Source: Paenibacillus sonchi
GTDB lineage: Bacteria; Bacillota; Bacilli; Paenibacillales; Paenibacillaceae
DNA length: 64,000 nt
Assembly (NCBI RefSeq): GCF_016772475.1
Contig: NZ_CP068595.1
Span: 310,001-374,000 of the forward strand
Direction of reading: 5' to 3'
Shown: positions 25,761 through 37,169 of the stretch, piece by piece
Position numbering within the stretch: the first letter of the stretch is position 1
How the letters are laid out: every line of letters begins with the position of its first letter
The notes under the pieces: model-generated
The model's database searches: none
Told to the model about the DNA's origin: nothing
The model's input: only the letters and a program-made list of their open reading frames with translations
Program-made: the position numbers and the translations under genes

Positions 25761-26075
25761 CTACTCTTTATCTTCTACATCCACAACCGAATGGCTGATG
25801 GAACCCCGGTCAAAGGTCAGTTTGGTCACATCGTTTACCCGCAGGACTACGATGTCATCGGAAATTTCCATGATCGTCCCGTGAAGGCCTCCAATGGTCA
25901 CTACCTTATCGCCTTTTTTCAGAGCTTTCAGCATTGCGTTGCGCGTTTTGGTCTTCTTCTGCTGCGGACGGATGAGCAGGAAGTAGAACACCACAAACAT
26001 CAGCACAAACGGGCCTACAAGACCCAGGATGCTTCCGCCGCTCCCTGCTGTTGCTGCATATTGAAACTGTAACAT
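25761..26075 (-). CDS. yajC: Preprotein translocase subunit YajC
   Basis: 104 aa single-span membrane protein associated with SecDF. Residues about 15-37 form the membrane segment (VGPFVLMFVVFYFLLIRPQ), followed by the family's RPQQKKTK and GDKVVTIGGLHGTIMEI. The start is ATG 26075 with GGGGGAGA upstream; the open frame extends 13 codons further but lacks a site there. It follows tgt by 42 bases, as in Bacillus. Confidence 0.95.
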   Translation of the reverse strand: MLQFQYAATAGSGGSILGLVGPFVLMFVVFYFLLIRPQQKKTKTRNAMLKALKKGDKVVTIGGLHGTIMEISDDIVVLRVNDVTKLTFDRGSISHSVVDVEDKE

Positions 26076-26117
26076 AATTCTCCCCCTTTCAAAAGACAAT
26101 GAAACACTGCCCATTAC

Positions 26118-27275
<1,158 letters not shown>

Positions 27276-28304
27276 TTAATAGATAAACATTGCATCGCCG
27301 AAGCTGAAAAAGCGGTAACGCTGCTGAATCGCGGCTTCATAGGCGGCAAGTATATTCTCCCGTCCGGCCAAAGCGCTCACCAGCATCACCAGTGTAGACT
27401 TGGGCAGATGAAAATTGGTAATCAGTGCGTTTACAACGGTAAATGTATAGCCCGGGTAAATAAAAATATCCGTCCAGCCGCTGCATTCTTGAATCGGACC
27501 GCCTCCGGCCTGTCTGCCGGCCGTTTCCAGTGTCCGGCAGGACGTTGTGCCCACGGCTATGATCCGTCCGCCCCGGGCTCTGGCAGCATTGAGCATATCC
27601 GCTGTCTCCTGGGACAAGACGAAATACTCGGCATGCATCACATGCTCTTCCACCTTCTCTACTGACATAGGACGGAAGGTGCCTAGTCCGACATGAAGCG
27701 TAATATAGGCAATCGTTACACCTTTTGCCTTGATCTGCTCCAGCAGCTCCCGGGTGAAATGCAGGCCTGCGGTCGGTGCGGCCGCCGAGCCTTCATGCTT
27801 GGCATACACCGTCTGGTAACGCTCGCGGTCATCCAGCGTCTCCTTGATATACGGCGGAAGCGGCATGCTTCCCAATCTGTCCAGAATTTCCTGAAATATT
27901 CCTGTATAGATGAAGCGGAGTGTCCGCCCGCCCATGTCAGCCTCGTCTTCAATCACTGCCTTGAGCTCCTCGCTGAAGATAATCACAGCTCCGGTCTTCA
28001 GCTTCTTGCCGGGCTTCACCAGCGCTTCCCAGCGGTCTTCGCCCAGACTCTTCAGCAGCAGGACCTCCGCCTTCGCACCGGTGTCTTCCTTGACGCCGAA
28101 GAGCCGGGCGGGAATCACCCGTGTATCATTCAGAACCAGCGTATCACCTGGCTGAAATTGCTCCAGTATATCCGTAAAATGCCGGTGCTCCAGTTGGCCA
28201 TTCTCCTTGTTCACGAGCAGCAGCCGCGATGCACTGCGGTCGGACAGCGGAGTCTGGGCGATGAGCTCCTCCGGCAAATGGAAGTCATAATCATCTACAT
28301 TCAT
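27276..28304 (-). CDS. queA: S-adenosylmethionine:tRNA ribosyltransferase-isomerase
   Basis: Transfers and isomerises the ribosyl group of SAM onto preQ1 in tRNA to form epoxyqueuosine. 342 aa, full length. Typical blocks: [20 protein letters not shown] at the start, [28 protein letters not shown]-type [13 protein letters not shown], and [18 protein letters not shown]. It directly precedes tgt. The ribosome binding site is weak (AAGGAATG), and the start lies 9 bases after the SpoIID-like gene's stop, so coupling is possible. Confidence 0.97.
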   Translation of the reverse strand: MNVDDYDFHLPEELIAQTPLSDRSASRLLLVNKENGQLEHRHFTDILEQFQPGDTLVLNDTRVIPARLFGVKEDTGAKAEVLLLKSLGEDRWEALVKPGKKLKTGAVIIFSEELKAVIEDEADMGGRTLRFIYTGIFQEILDRLGSMPLPPYIKETLDDRERYQTVYAKHEGSAAAPTAGLHFTRELLEQIKAKGVTIAYITLHVGLGTFRPMSVEKVEEHVMHAEYFVLSQETADMLNAARARGGRIIAVGTTSCRTLETAGRQAGGGPIQECSGWTDIFIYPGYTFTVVNALITNFHLPKSTLVMLVSALAGRENILAAYEAAIQQRYRFFSFGDAMFIY

Positions 28305-28313
28305 GGTCAGTCT

Positions 28314-30395
28314 TCATTCCTTATTTATAGTAACGTTATTAAAGTAGTGTTGCAATATTCGCTTGTAATCATACCCTTTGTCGGCCATGCCCTTTACGCC
28401 CCATTGGGACATGCCAAGCCCGTGGCCGTTGCCCCAGCCCATAAAATAGAATCCGGGGCTGGCCGTGACTACTCTGGACGAAGCATCTGCGCCCATAACT
28501 ACCGTACCGCTGCCGCCCGCTGTTCCTTTGCCGGAAGCAGAGAGTATTCCAGCGCTCTGGGAGCTGTTAACCGCTGCCGTAGAGCCGTTAGCGCCTAATA
28601 CAGTATAACTGCCGGCAGGTACAATATCAAACAAAGTACTCGGCAATCCGCCGAACGCTGAACGGAACAGATCAGGATATTTCACCTGCAGAATCTCCCC
28701 GTTGGCTTTTACTTGAGTGACTCTACCCGAAGGCCCGCGCTGCGAAACCTGCAGACTGCTGATGGAAGAGGGCAATGAATTGCTGACCTTGCCCGACAGG
28801 CTTTTGAGCAGCTCCGCTGAAGTGTAAGGCCCTCTAATCCAGCTGTAGCTTCCGTTCTCATAGAACTGATCCAGAACTACGGCATTTTCGCCGGGATTCA
28901 GCTTGCCAAGCGGACTTGTACTGCTCTCAACGACAGGCAGCGGGCGGATGTTCACATCTTTGGTGCTCGCAGTAGCTATAGCCAGGCCAGCCGCAGTCTT
29001 GCCGCCGGTCAATTGGATATTGTCCTCCCGGGCATAACCCGAGACGCCGCTGGCCAGCAGCAAATAATACCATTTCTTTGATGCCGCTGCAGCGGAGTCT
29101 TCAGCACTGGCAACACTGACAAAGGTGGCACCGCCGTTACCCCATACCTCCGAAGGGTCGGCGGTCACACCGCCACTGTTGGAGGAGAACACTGCCTCCA
29201 CAATCTTGCCGCCGCTCATCAGCACCTCGCCGGCGGTAGCATCTACAGCTTTAGTAATTGTGGGTGCTTCAGCACCAATACCGTAGTACACCTGGCTGAG
29301 TGTGGTATCCACCACATTCGCCACATCAAAACGGTTGCCCTGCGACAGCGCATAGCTCCGCGCCGCTACAGCCTGGGCCTTAAGCGCTTCTTCGGGCCAG
29401 CCTGAAGAAACTTCTCCGCCGACAACCGCATATAAATACTGCTCCAGCGGAACTTCGTTAATGACAGCCAGTGATCCTGAGAGTCCGCTGAGCTCCAGAT
29501 TGCCGCGGTAAACGCGCTTGGAACGCTCAGCTAGTTGAATCCCGGCGGAATTGCCGGAGACTATGAACTTGGCTCCTGTACCGGACACCTGGTAATGAAA
29601 CGCCTGGCTTTCGCTGCTCCAGTCCAGTCCCGCATCTGTACGGATCATCATCCCCGGTGTCGCAGCCGCTCCGGCGGATACGGCAAGCTGCGGAAGCGCA
29701 GCTGTAACTGCAGTCCGCAGCGCGGCAAGATCACTGTCGTTTGCCGCTTCGCCGACCCATACTTCCACTTGTGCGCTGCCGTCTGATCCGCTCACCAGCG
29801 TCTTCCAGGCATCAAAACCAGCCGCTGTAATCGTGCCGGCCACAGCATCCGCTTCCTCCTGGGTAGCAAAGGAGCCTGCGGACAGATGTTTGCTTCCAGC
29901 CAAGGCCGGAGCCTGTCCCTGGGCAAGGGACAAGCCTGCTTTGCTTACCCGGTTCAGCCCTTCCTTCGCCGCACTTTCACTGGTGTAAGGGCCCGTGTAC
30001 AGCTGATAGACCGTCGCGCCATTCCGCGAAGCCACAAACAGCATCGGCTTATCGGAGGTTGATTGAAGCTTCTTGGCGGCTTCTGCGGCCGCCTGCCATG
30101 TAGGGCTGTCCATCACCTTGACCTTGTATCCGTCGAGGCTGACGCGGATTTTGTTATTTGCCGGAATGGGCAGCAGCTGCGCACTGCCTGACATCAGGCT
30201 GAAGCCCATCGTCGAACTCAGCGTCACGAAAGGGACGGTAGATTTATATTTGCTGCCAATATCGGCAAACAGCGCAACCCGGATGGTTGCGTTCGGATCG
30301 GCATGGCTGTCAGCGGCAGGAAGCAGCAGGCCGCCTGCCATCAGGGCGCCTGCAAGCAGGCTCATTCCTGTCTTTTTCCACCTGGCAAGATTCAT
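28314..30395 (-). CDS. Secreted SpoIID/LytB-domain protein
   Basis: 693 aa. Signal peptide at residues 1 to about 33 (MNLARWKKTGMSLLAGAL, then a cleavage region near ADSHADP). Two SPOR-like repeats (VYQLYTGPYTSESAAKEGL and a copy after it) in residues 80-190 suggest peptidoglycan binding. The SpoIID domain begins near YRGNLELSGL, with VPLEQYLYAVVGGEV, ALKAQAVAARSYAL and a C-terminal GHGLGMSQWGVKGMADKG. SpoIID is a lytic transglycosylase acting on stem-peptide-free glycan; this larger paralogue probably remodels wall outside engulfment (inferred). The start is ATG 30395 with AGGAGG seven bases upstream. Confidence 0.9.
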   Translation of the reverse strand: MNLARWKKTGMSLLAGALMAGGLLLPAADSHADPNATIRVALFADIGSKYKSTVPFVTLSSTMGFSLMSGSAQLLPIPANNKIRVSLDGYKVKVMDSPTWQAAAEAAKKLQSTSDKPMLFVASRNGATVYQLYTGPYTSESAAKEGLNRVSKAGLSLAQGQAPALAGSKHLSAGSFATQEEADAVAGTITAAGFDAWKTLVSGSDGSAQVEVWVGEAANDSDLAALRTAVTAALPQLAVSAGAAATPGMMIRTDAGLDWSSESQAFHYQVSGTGAKFIVSGNSAGIQLAERSKRVYRGNLELSGLSGSLAVINEVPLEQYLYAVVGGEVSSGWPEEALKAQAVAARSYALSQGNRFDVANVVDTTLSQVYYGIGAEAPTITKAVDATAGEVLMSGGKIVEAVFSSNSGGVTADPSEVWGNGGATFVSVASAEDSAAAASKKWYYLLLASGVSGYAREDNIQLTGGKTAAGLAIATASTKDVNIRPLPVVESSTSPLGKLNPGENAVVLDQFYENGSYSWIRGPYTSAELLKSLSGKVSNSLPSSISSLQVSQRGPSGRVTQVKANGEILQVKYPDLFRSAFGGLPSTLFDIVPAGSYTVLGANGSTAAVNSSQSAGILSASGKGTAGGSGTVVMGADASSRVVTASPGFYFMGWGNGHGLGMSQWGVKGMADKGYDYKRILQHYFNNVTINKE

Positions 30396-30436
30396 CTTGA
30401 TGCCTCCTATTAATAGAGATGATAGCAAAAAAAGAT

Positions 30437-31443
30437 TTATTGCGGCTGCGGAGGAAGCGGAAGGCCCAAATGCTGATAAGCGGCAGGAGTCACAACTCTC
30501 CCCCGAGGCGTCCGCTGCAGAAATCCGATCTGCAGCAAATAAGGCTCATATACATCCTCAATGGTCTGGCTCTCTTCTCCGATCGTCGCAGCTATGGTAT
30601 CCAGTCCGACAGGTCCGCCGCGGAAGGAACTGATCATGGAATGAAGCATCTTGTGGTCGATGCTGTCCAGCCCGCGCGGGTCCACCTGCAGCATCTTCAG
30701 CGATTCTCCGGCAATCTCCGGCGTAATGATCCCGTCGCCGCGCACCTGTGCGAAATCGCGGACCCGCTTCAGCAGGCGGTTGGCAATCCGCGGAGTTCCC
30801 GGGACCGCAGGGCGATCTCTTCGGCAGCATCGCCCAGAATCTCGATGCCGAGCAGTTCGGCATTGCGGGATACGATGAAGCTCAGCTCGTCGATCGTATA
30901 ATACTCCAGCCGGCTGACCACTCCGAAACGGTCGCGCAGCGGCGCAGACAACAGCCCGGCGCGGGTAGTGGCGCCGATTAGCGTAAAGGGCGGCAGGTCC
31001 AGGCGCACCGAGCGGGCGCTCGGCCCCTTGCCGATCATAATATCCAGCGCGAAATCCTCCATCGCCGGATACATCACCTCTTCCACCGTCCGGTGCAGCC
31101 GGTGAATCTCGTCAATGAACAGCACATCGCCCTGCTGGAGATTGGTCAGCAGCGCGGCCAGATCGCCGGGCCGCTCAATGGCAGGCCCGGATGTTGTCCT
31201 GAGGTTCACACCAAGCTCATTGGCGATAATATTCGCGAGTGTCGTTTTGCCCAGACCGGGAGGCCCGTACAGCAGCACATGGTCCAGCGCTTCACTGCGC
31301 ATTTTGGCAGCTTCTATATATATTTTCAGATTCTCTTTCACCTGGTTCTGTCCGATATACTCTCCCAGATAGCGGGGGCGCAGGCTCAATTCTACAGCTT
31401 GCTCGTCCATCATCAGGTTAGCCGATATAATCCGGTCATCCAT
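30437..31443 (-). CDS. ruvB: Holliday junction helicase RuvB, frameshifted
   Basis: AAA+ motor that drives branch migration with RuvA. Two adjoining frames together give about 335 aa, the normal length. The first part has [14 protein letters not shown] (Walker A) and [11 protein letters not shown] (Walker B), [19 protein letters not shown]; the second has [23 protein letters not shown]. The frame breaks at 30798-30803: CCCGGGAAC needs one more G to restore RSRGTPRIAN. This single homopolymer loss is probably a sequencing error because ruvA and ruvC beside it are intact; a true mutation cannot be excluded. Confidence 0.93.
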
Positions 31444-31472
31444 TTATCCATCACTCCGTTCTGTCAAGCAGC

Positions 31473-32096
31473 CTATTTGGCTGTATACAGCAATCCCAAC
31501 GCCTTCTTCATCAGCACATCAACCGGCCCTGAATCGGCACCTTCCTTCTTCATGGTCAGCCATACCCGGTCCAGTTCGGCTTCGGTATAACCGAGCGCCC
31601 TCAGCCCGTCGCGGGCTTCCTCCCAAGGCAGCGCCTCCGCCGCAGCCTGGGCTTCAGCCGCTACAGCGAACAATCCGGTCTGCATGGATACCGCGCTCAG
31701 GCCGTCCAGCTTGTCCCGCAGATCCAGAATCATCCGCTGGGCCGTCTTCTTGCCGATCCCCGGCAGCTTGGTCAGGAAGGTGATATTCTCCTGGTAAATC
31801 GCCGAGATCAGCTGATCCGGTGTTCCGCCGGTCAGAATCCCCAGGGCTACGCGCGGGCCAATCCCGGATACTTCAATCAGCTTGCGGAACAGCTTCTGCT
31901 CTTCTCTTGTCGGGAACCCGAAGAGCAGGGTAGCATCCTCGCGTGTCTGGTAATGAATGTAGATCGTCACCGGCCCCTCCAGCTTGGCAAAAGCATACGG
32001 ATTCGGGCAGAATACCCGGTACCCTATGCCCTGGACATCCACCACCACATATTCCGGCTCCAAATGGACAACCGGACCTCTTAAGTAATCTATCAT
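31473..32096 (-). CDS. ruvA: Holliday junction DNA helicase subunit RuvA
   Basis: Tetrameric junction-binding protein that loads RuvB. 207 aa. Domain I is an OB-fold (MIDYLRGPVVHLEPEYVVVD). Two helix-hairpin-helix motifs, LIEVSGIGPRVALGIL and LTKLPGIGKKTAQRMI, form domain II. C-terminal domain III binds RuvB (EARDGLRALGYTEAELDRVW). The start ATG overlaps the ruvC stop by 4 bases (ATGA), so translation is coupled. Confidence 0.97.
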   Translation of the reverse strand: MIDYLRGPVVHLEPEYVVVDVQGIGYRVFCPNPYAFAKLEGPVTIYIHYQTREDATLLFGFPTREEQKLFRKLIEVSGIGPRVALGILTGGTPDQLISAIYQENITFLTKLPGIGKKTAQRMILDLRDKLDGLSAVSMQTGLFAVAAEAQAAAEALPWEEARDGLRALGYTEAELDRVWLTMKKEGADSGPVDVLMKKALGLLYTAK

Positions 32097-32596
32097 TTTC
32101 GCAATACCTCATTTAATTTGGAATTAAGACTCACCGAATGGGCGTGGCATACCGCCACCGCCAGCGCATCCGCCACATCATCGGGCTTCGGCACAGCCGC
32201 GAGCTTCAGCAGCAGCTTGACCATCTCCTGCACCTGTTTCTTCTCGGCCTTGCCATAGCCCACCACAGCCTGCTTCACCATCATCGGAGTATACTCCGCG
32301 ACGGGAAGCCCGCGCTGGACAGCAGCCAGGATCAGCACACCTCTTGCTTGCGCCACCGGCAGTGCAGTGGTTACATTGCGGCTGAAAAACAGCTTCTCCA
32401 CCGCGACCGCATCAGGCTGGTATTTATCAATAAGCTGCACCATACCCTCGTAGACATGCAGCAGACGTTCCTCCTCCGGCGTGTGCGCCTCCGTCTGGAT
32501 GCACCCGTACTGAACCGGCGTTAATTTGTTTCCTACCTTATCCACGAAGCCGAAGCCGACAATCGCCAGCCCCGGGTCAATGCCCAGGATGCGCAA
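32093..32596 (-). CDS. ruvC: Crossover junction endodeoxyribonuclease RuvC
   Basis: Resolves Holliday junctions by symmetrical cuts. The protein begins MRILGIDPGLAIVGFG with the catalytic Asp of IDPG; other acidic residues are in VAVEKLFF and DDVADALAVAVCHAH. The frame is open far upstream, but TTG 32596 gives the canonical start and a length of 167 aa, with AGGAG eight bases upstream; a TTG two codons earlier is too close to that site. B. subtilis lacks ruvC (it uses RecU), while Paenibacillus-type genomes keep ruvC before ruvA. Confidence 0.95.
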   Translation of the reverse strand: MRILGIDPGLAIVGFGFVDKVGNKLTPVQYGCIQTEAHTPEEERLLHVYEGMVQLIDKYQPDAVAVEKLFFSRNVTTALPVAQARGVLILAAVQRGLPVAEYTPMMVKQAVVGYGKAEKKQVQEMVKLLLKLAAVPKPDDVADALAVAVCHAHSVSLNSKLNEVLRK

Positions 32597-32837
32597 ATCC
32601 AATCTCTCCTCTAAGCAGGCAGGATATTCCTGCTGTTTCATCCATTTCTCCGCCTTGAAGCGAACATATGTATTCCTTCTAACCATTATAGCAAAAAACC
32701 TTCTTCCGGGAGAATAAAAGTTTGCCGCCGCCCGGGAAAAGAAGGTCAATCTCCAGGGTCAACACCGGCTTGCGGACAGAGAATCCGCTAATCCGCAAGG
32801 AAAAAAGCTGGAGTGTCCGGGCACGCCCTACTACAGC

Positions 32838-32884
32838 ACAAAAAAGCCGCCCCAGCCATATATCAGCTAAAGAGGCGGCCTTCA
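32838..32884 (-). terminator. Terminator after bofC
   Basis: On the minus strand GCCGCCTC pairs with GGGGCGGC around an inner TAGC/GGCT, followed by TTTTTT. It lies directly after the bofC stop. Confidence 0.85.
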
Positions 32885-32895
32885 TACCCTATCTG

Positions 32896-33665
32896 TTATT
32901 CTTCGCTTTGCATCACCTGTTCCGACGAGTCCCGCGCATAATCGCTGAAGGTGGACAGCACGCTGTTGTACTCTTCTACATCCTGCACGCGGATGCCTTC
33001 ATGGAGCTGCTCTAAGATATCATCCGGCAGCGAAGACTTCATCGAGCCCATGTCCATTTGAAAAAAGGTTTTCAGCACCTTCTCCTGCGCCGGCGGACCT
33101 TTGAACAAGGTCAGATTGCCATGCTCGTCCACACCGATAAAAGCGTCCTTCTTAATCAGCGGCGATAAGTCGTTGACCATACGCTCCAACCAGAGATCCC
33201 CGTCTGCGCTGATCCAGCCGTTCCAGCCCGGATGTGCAGCGATGACCTGCCTAAGCTGGACGAGGGACTTGTCCCGGGAAGGGTTACGATCTCCTCCCCG
33301 GAAATATAGGTTGTCTTCAAGTGAACCGTCCGGCTGACCGGTTCCTGACCAAGGGCCTCCAGCAGCTGCTTACGATCCAGAGCTGAAGTCCCTTCAGTCC
33401 CTTCTTCTTGGGCCTGGCTGTACACAGCCGCTGCAGCCGGCACGCTTCCGCCCGGATCACCGGATGAGGCCTGTTCCTGCAGCCCGCTCAGATGGCCAGG
33501 CACATTCCATGCCGTATTACTCAGCAAGCCGCTGAGCTCTTCCGGGACCTGCATGCCGCGCCAAGCAAGCAGCGTTAAGACAATACAGGCCGCTCCTACC
33601 CAGGGGGCTTTTTTCCAACGTCTCCAACGCCGCCACAATTGTTTCTTTAAGCGAAAAGCATTCAC
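32896..33665 (-). CDS. bofC: BofC-like sporulation checkpoint protein, frameshifted
   Basis: In Bacillus, BofC is a forespore intermembrane protein that restrains SpoIVB signalling. The N-terminus has a basic region and one membrane segment (WVGAACIVLTLLAWRGM). After a variable linker comes TTYISGEEIVTLP, then in a shifted frame SLVQLRQVIAAHPGWNGWIS and NDLSPLIKKDAFIGVDEHGN with VLKTFFQMDMGSM, the BofC C-terminal domain. The break lies at CCCGGG, 33273-33278; one extra C restores a continuous 256-aa protein. The start is GTG 33665 with AAGGGA six bases upstream. The N-terminal linker is longer than in B. subtilis. Confidence 0.82.
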
Positions 33666-33758
33666 GTTGATCCCTTCATTCTGCTTTTTTCCTATTGTGA
33701 CCTGCAAAGGGAGCAATTATGCGCTTAGCCCTGAAAGTTTGACTAATTGCTCTGTTTT

Positions 33759-33935
33759 CTACTGGGACAACAGCGGATTTTCGATCGCACCGAGGAACAG
33801 CCAGACTCCGGTCTGCCGGTCTTCGATCACAAAAAGAAAGGGCCGGTCCACTGTCATGTGGAAGGGGGTTCCCACAGATTCCGCCGTCTCCCCGGCGCTG
33901 CCATTATAAGCAAGTGCAAAATATAAAAAATACAT
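33759..33935 (-). pseudogene. C-terminal remnant of a serpin
   Basis: Only the last ~50 residues survive: GTPFHMTVDRPFLFVIEDRQ followed by TGVWLFLGAIENPLLSQ and a stop. This is the strongly conserved serpin C-terminal signature (FxxDRPFLFxI...GxxLFxGxxxNP). The upstream part, including the reactive-centre loop, is missing: the frame closes at 33936 in AT-rich DNA that leads to fabV. Probably a relic of a full serine-protease-inhibitor gene deleted on its 5' side. It is not translated from any visible ribosome binding site. Confidence 0.82.
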
Positions 33936-34018
33936 TCATACTTATCTTTCTAAGCCATCATTTGCTATACTCTATATTAGCGAAAATGTTAAAAACTAAA
34001 ATAAAGGGGTAATCCTTG

Positions 34019-35209
34019 ATGATCATTCAGCCAAAAACACGCGGCTTCATCTGCACAACCGCCCATCCGGAAGGGTGCGCCAAACAAATACAGGAACAAA
34101 TTGATTTCGTAAAAGCCCAAAAGAAGCTGACCGGACCCGTGAACGTACTTGTTATCGGCGCTTCCACCGGGTACGGGCTGGCTTCACGGATTACTGCCGC
34201 TTTCGGCGCTGGAGCGAATACCATCGGTGTCTTCTTCGACAAAGCCGCTGAAGGTACGCGGACTGCTTCGGCAGGCTGGTACAACTCGGCCGCATTCGAG
34301 AAGGCTGCTGCACAGCAGGGCCTCAAATCCCACAGCATTGTTGGAGATGCTTTCTCCGATGCCATCAAGACCAAAACGATTGACCTGATCAAAGCGGAAT
34401 ACGGCACCGTAGACCTTGTGGTCTACAGCGTCGCATCCCCGCGCCGCACACATCCCGTAACGGGAGAAACCTTCTCCTCCGTGATTAAGCCGGTTGGCGC
34501 CGCCTACACGAATAAGACAATGAACTTCCATACCGGAGAGGTATCCACGGTCACCATTGAGCCGGCAACGGAGGATGAAGTCCGCCAGACCATCGCCGTT
34601 ATGGGCGGGGAAGACTGGGCAATGTGGATTGACCAGCTGCAGGAGGCCGGTGTGCTGGCCGACGGGGCAACCACGGTAGCCTACTCCTATGTTGGACCGA
34701 AGATCACCCATCCGATCTACCGGGATGGAACGATTGGGCTGGCCAAAAACGACCTGGAGCAGACCGCCATCGCGCTCCATGAGAAGCTGAGTGCAACGGG
34801 CGGACGCGCTTTTGTCTCAGTCAACAAAGCCCTTGTTACACAGTCGAGTTCCGCAATTCCGGTGGTTCCACTGTACATTTCCGCTCTGTATAAAGTGATG
34901 AAGGAAAAGGATCTGCACGAAAACTGCATTCAGCAAATGTATCGCTTGTTCACGGATCATCTGTATAACGGCGGTGAAGCGTCCGCGGACGGCAGCCACC
35001 TGATCCGTATCGACGACTGGGAAATGCGCGAGGATGTGCAGATCGAAGTTATACGGCGCTGGAACGAGCTCGAAACCGGCAGTGTTCCTGAGCTTGCCGA
35101 TCTGGAAGGCTACCGCGAAGATTTCTTCCATCTGTTCGGCTTCCAGACCGAAGGCGTGGATTACGAAGCCGATACCGATCCTGCGGTCGAGATTCCGAAT
35201 CAGGTGTAA
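34019..35209 (+). CDS. fabV: Trans-2-enoyl-CoA / enoyl-ACP reductase FabV
   Basis: NADH-dependent reduction of the enoyl intermediate in fatty acid elongation; FabV enzymes are insensitive to triclosan. 396 aa, normal for this large SDR. NAD-binding segment VNVLVIGASTGYGLASRITA (about residues 42-61). Catalytic Tyr-x8-Lys is in YRDGTIGLAK, preceded by YSYVGPKITHP. TTG and ATG are adjacent; ATG 34019 has AAGGGG nine bases upstream. Stand-alone, with a strong terminator after it. Confidence 0.96.
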   Translation: MIIQPKTRGFICTTAHPEGCAKQIQEQIDFVKAQKKLTGPVNVLVIGASTGYGLASRITAAFGAGANTIGVFFDKAAEGTRTASAGWYNSAAFEKAAAQQGLKSHSIVGDAFSDAIKTKTIDLIKAEYGTVDLVVYSVASPRRTHPVTGETFSSVIKPVGAAYTNKTMNFHTGEVSTVTIEPATEDEVRQTIAVMGGEDWAMWIDQLQEAGVLADGATTVAYSYVGPKITHPIYRDGTIGLAKNDLEQTAIALHEKLSATGGRAFVSVNKALVTQSSSAIPVVPLYISALYKVMKEKDLHENCIQQMYRLFTDHLYNGGEASADGSHLIRIDDWEMREDVQIEVIRRWNELETGSVPELADLEGYREDFFHLFGFQTEGVDYEADTDPAVEIPNQV

Positions 35210-35215
35210 CTAGCT

Positions 35216-35270
35216 AAAGGGGGTGCCCCAAAAGCCGGAATTGCGGCTTGGGGCACCCCCTCGTTTTTGA
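35216..35270. terminator. Strong terminator between fabV and the ABC permease
   Basis: Stem GGGGGTGCCCCAA / TTGGGGCACCCCC with an inner AAGCCG/CGGCTT, followed by CGTTTTTG. It can serve the two converging genes. Confidence 0.92.
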
Positions 35271-35283
35271 TTGATATCCTCCC

Positions 35284-37169
35284 TTATGATCCGGACAGCG
35301 CCGATCTGATCTGTCTGGTATAGAACAGGCGGACAATGAAGAAGTAGATGACCTGAATGAAGAAGAACAACCCCAACACAATCAGGGATTCCCGGAACAT
35401 AGAATACTGGAACATGTGTGACAACGCTGTAAGGGCCACGGCTCCATGCACAAGCGCAACAACAATGGGTGCGAAGAAAAGCAGGCCGATCTGGCGGTTC
35501 AGTATTTTGCCAAGCTCTTTGTCACTCAGCCCCAGCTTGGAAATAGCCTTGAACTTTTGTTTATCCTCATCCAGATCGCTGTACAGCCGGAAATAGAGAA
35601 AGCTGCCGGCCGAGACAAAAAATACGATCCCGATAAAAAACCCCATGAACATCAGCGGCCCAAAGTTATCATTAATTTTGGAGGTCTGATACTCGAGCGC
35701 ATAGAAATTATAGTGCTCATCATAGGGAAGCTCATTCGTCAGTTTGCCGCCCACTGTCTGTACTCCCTGCTGTCCAATCGCCCCGTGCCAAGCGTAATAG
35801 CGGCTCACTTTCAGCGGCTGTACAAGCCGGCCAATCAGTTCATCGGAGACAACGTAATAACCGCTGAAAGCCCGTACCGCCGGAGACACAACGGCCTGAT
35901 CCGCCTCGATGACTATCCCTGGCTGCAGCTTTACCGGCTGGTGAAGCATCTCCTCCCCCTTGCGCGACAGCCCGAAATCTACAATTGCGGCTTTCCCTGC
36001 GGTAAGCTGGATGGACTTAAGCCCCATCAGCTTTGCTACGTTGTTATATTCGGATTGTTTCACTAGAATTAGTGTCTCGCTGCTATCCGCAGCTTGGTAA
36101 TAGTTAAGCTCCAAACCCGTTTTTTCCGCAGCAATCCCGGCTTTGCTGAGGCTCTGGTCAATAAGCTGTATATGGGCTTGGGCCTGGCCGTCTCCGTCCG
36201 CAGACATATACGTAAAAAGATAGGGATTTTTCTGCGTAAGCGCTCCGTTCAGCATGGACTGAAACCCGTACAATGCCCCTATCGCGCTGAAGGAAACGGT
36301 TGAGATGATGGCGACCAGAAAAAGGAACGCGCGTTGTCCTTCATCCGGTAGGAAAGGTCAGAGAGCAGCAGCATATTGGTTCTGCGCCAGAAAAAACGCT
36401 CCCGGCCCTTCAGCTTGCGGATCAGATACACGCTGAGCTGGGTGAACAGCAGATAGGTGCCGATAATGACCATAATGGCAACCGGAGCGAGCAGCATGAC
36501 CACATTCAACCCGCTTGCCCGAAGAGACAGGAAGTAGCTCGTCCCCAGCAGCAATACCACCAGCAAGGATAGCAGAAGCGAAGCCTTCGGCTCCTGTTTG
36601 GGCTGACTATTTGCTTTGATGAGCGTGATCAGCTTGCCGCTGCGGAGCACCGCCGAAATAAACAGGGAGATCAGAATGAAGAGCAGCATAAACGAAATCA
36701 GTGTCAGCAGGATCGCCTTGATTGGAAAATAGAATTGCAATGGCTCCTTAAGCGCAAGCGCATTTGTCCCCGCAAGCAGAATCCCCTTCGCGAATACAAT
36801 CCCGAGACCGATGCCGCCGGCAGTGGCGCTTAACCCGATCAGCATATTCTCCCAAAAAATCATCCGCCGCAGCTGCCGGGTGGTCATTCCCTGCATCATC
36901 ATCAGCCCGAACTCCCTTTTCCGCGATTGCAGAAATGCACTCATGGAGTAGAGCACGAAGAAGAAGGAGAACACATAGATGATCCACTTGGAGACCGAAA
37001 GCCCAATAACCGCACTCGATTGTAAGTTTTCCGCGCTAAGCACCGGATGATAGGCAAAAATGGCAAAGGTAAAGAAGACCATCACCGTAAACATGCTGCT
37101 GAGAAAATAGGCGGTATACAGCCTTTTGTTCCGGGTGACGTTACGGAATGCGAACTGGCGGAACGTCAT
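35284..37169 (-). CDS. BceB-like peptide-detoxification ABC permease, frameshifted
   Basis: Large permease of the BceAB group, which removes or senses cell-wall-active peptide antibiotics. Restored length is 628 aa, with an FtsX-like N-terminal block (MTFRQFAFRNVTRNKRLYTA), about ten membrane segments and a big extracellular domain around residues 300-510. The frame breaks near 36316-36323: TTTTTCTGG needs one more base to read RSFFLVAIISTVSFSAIG, as in relatives. It overlaps the ATPase gene by 29 bases, and GCTAGGAGGA precedes its ATG. Substrate not readable. Confidence 0.9.
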
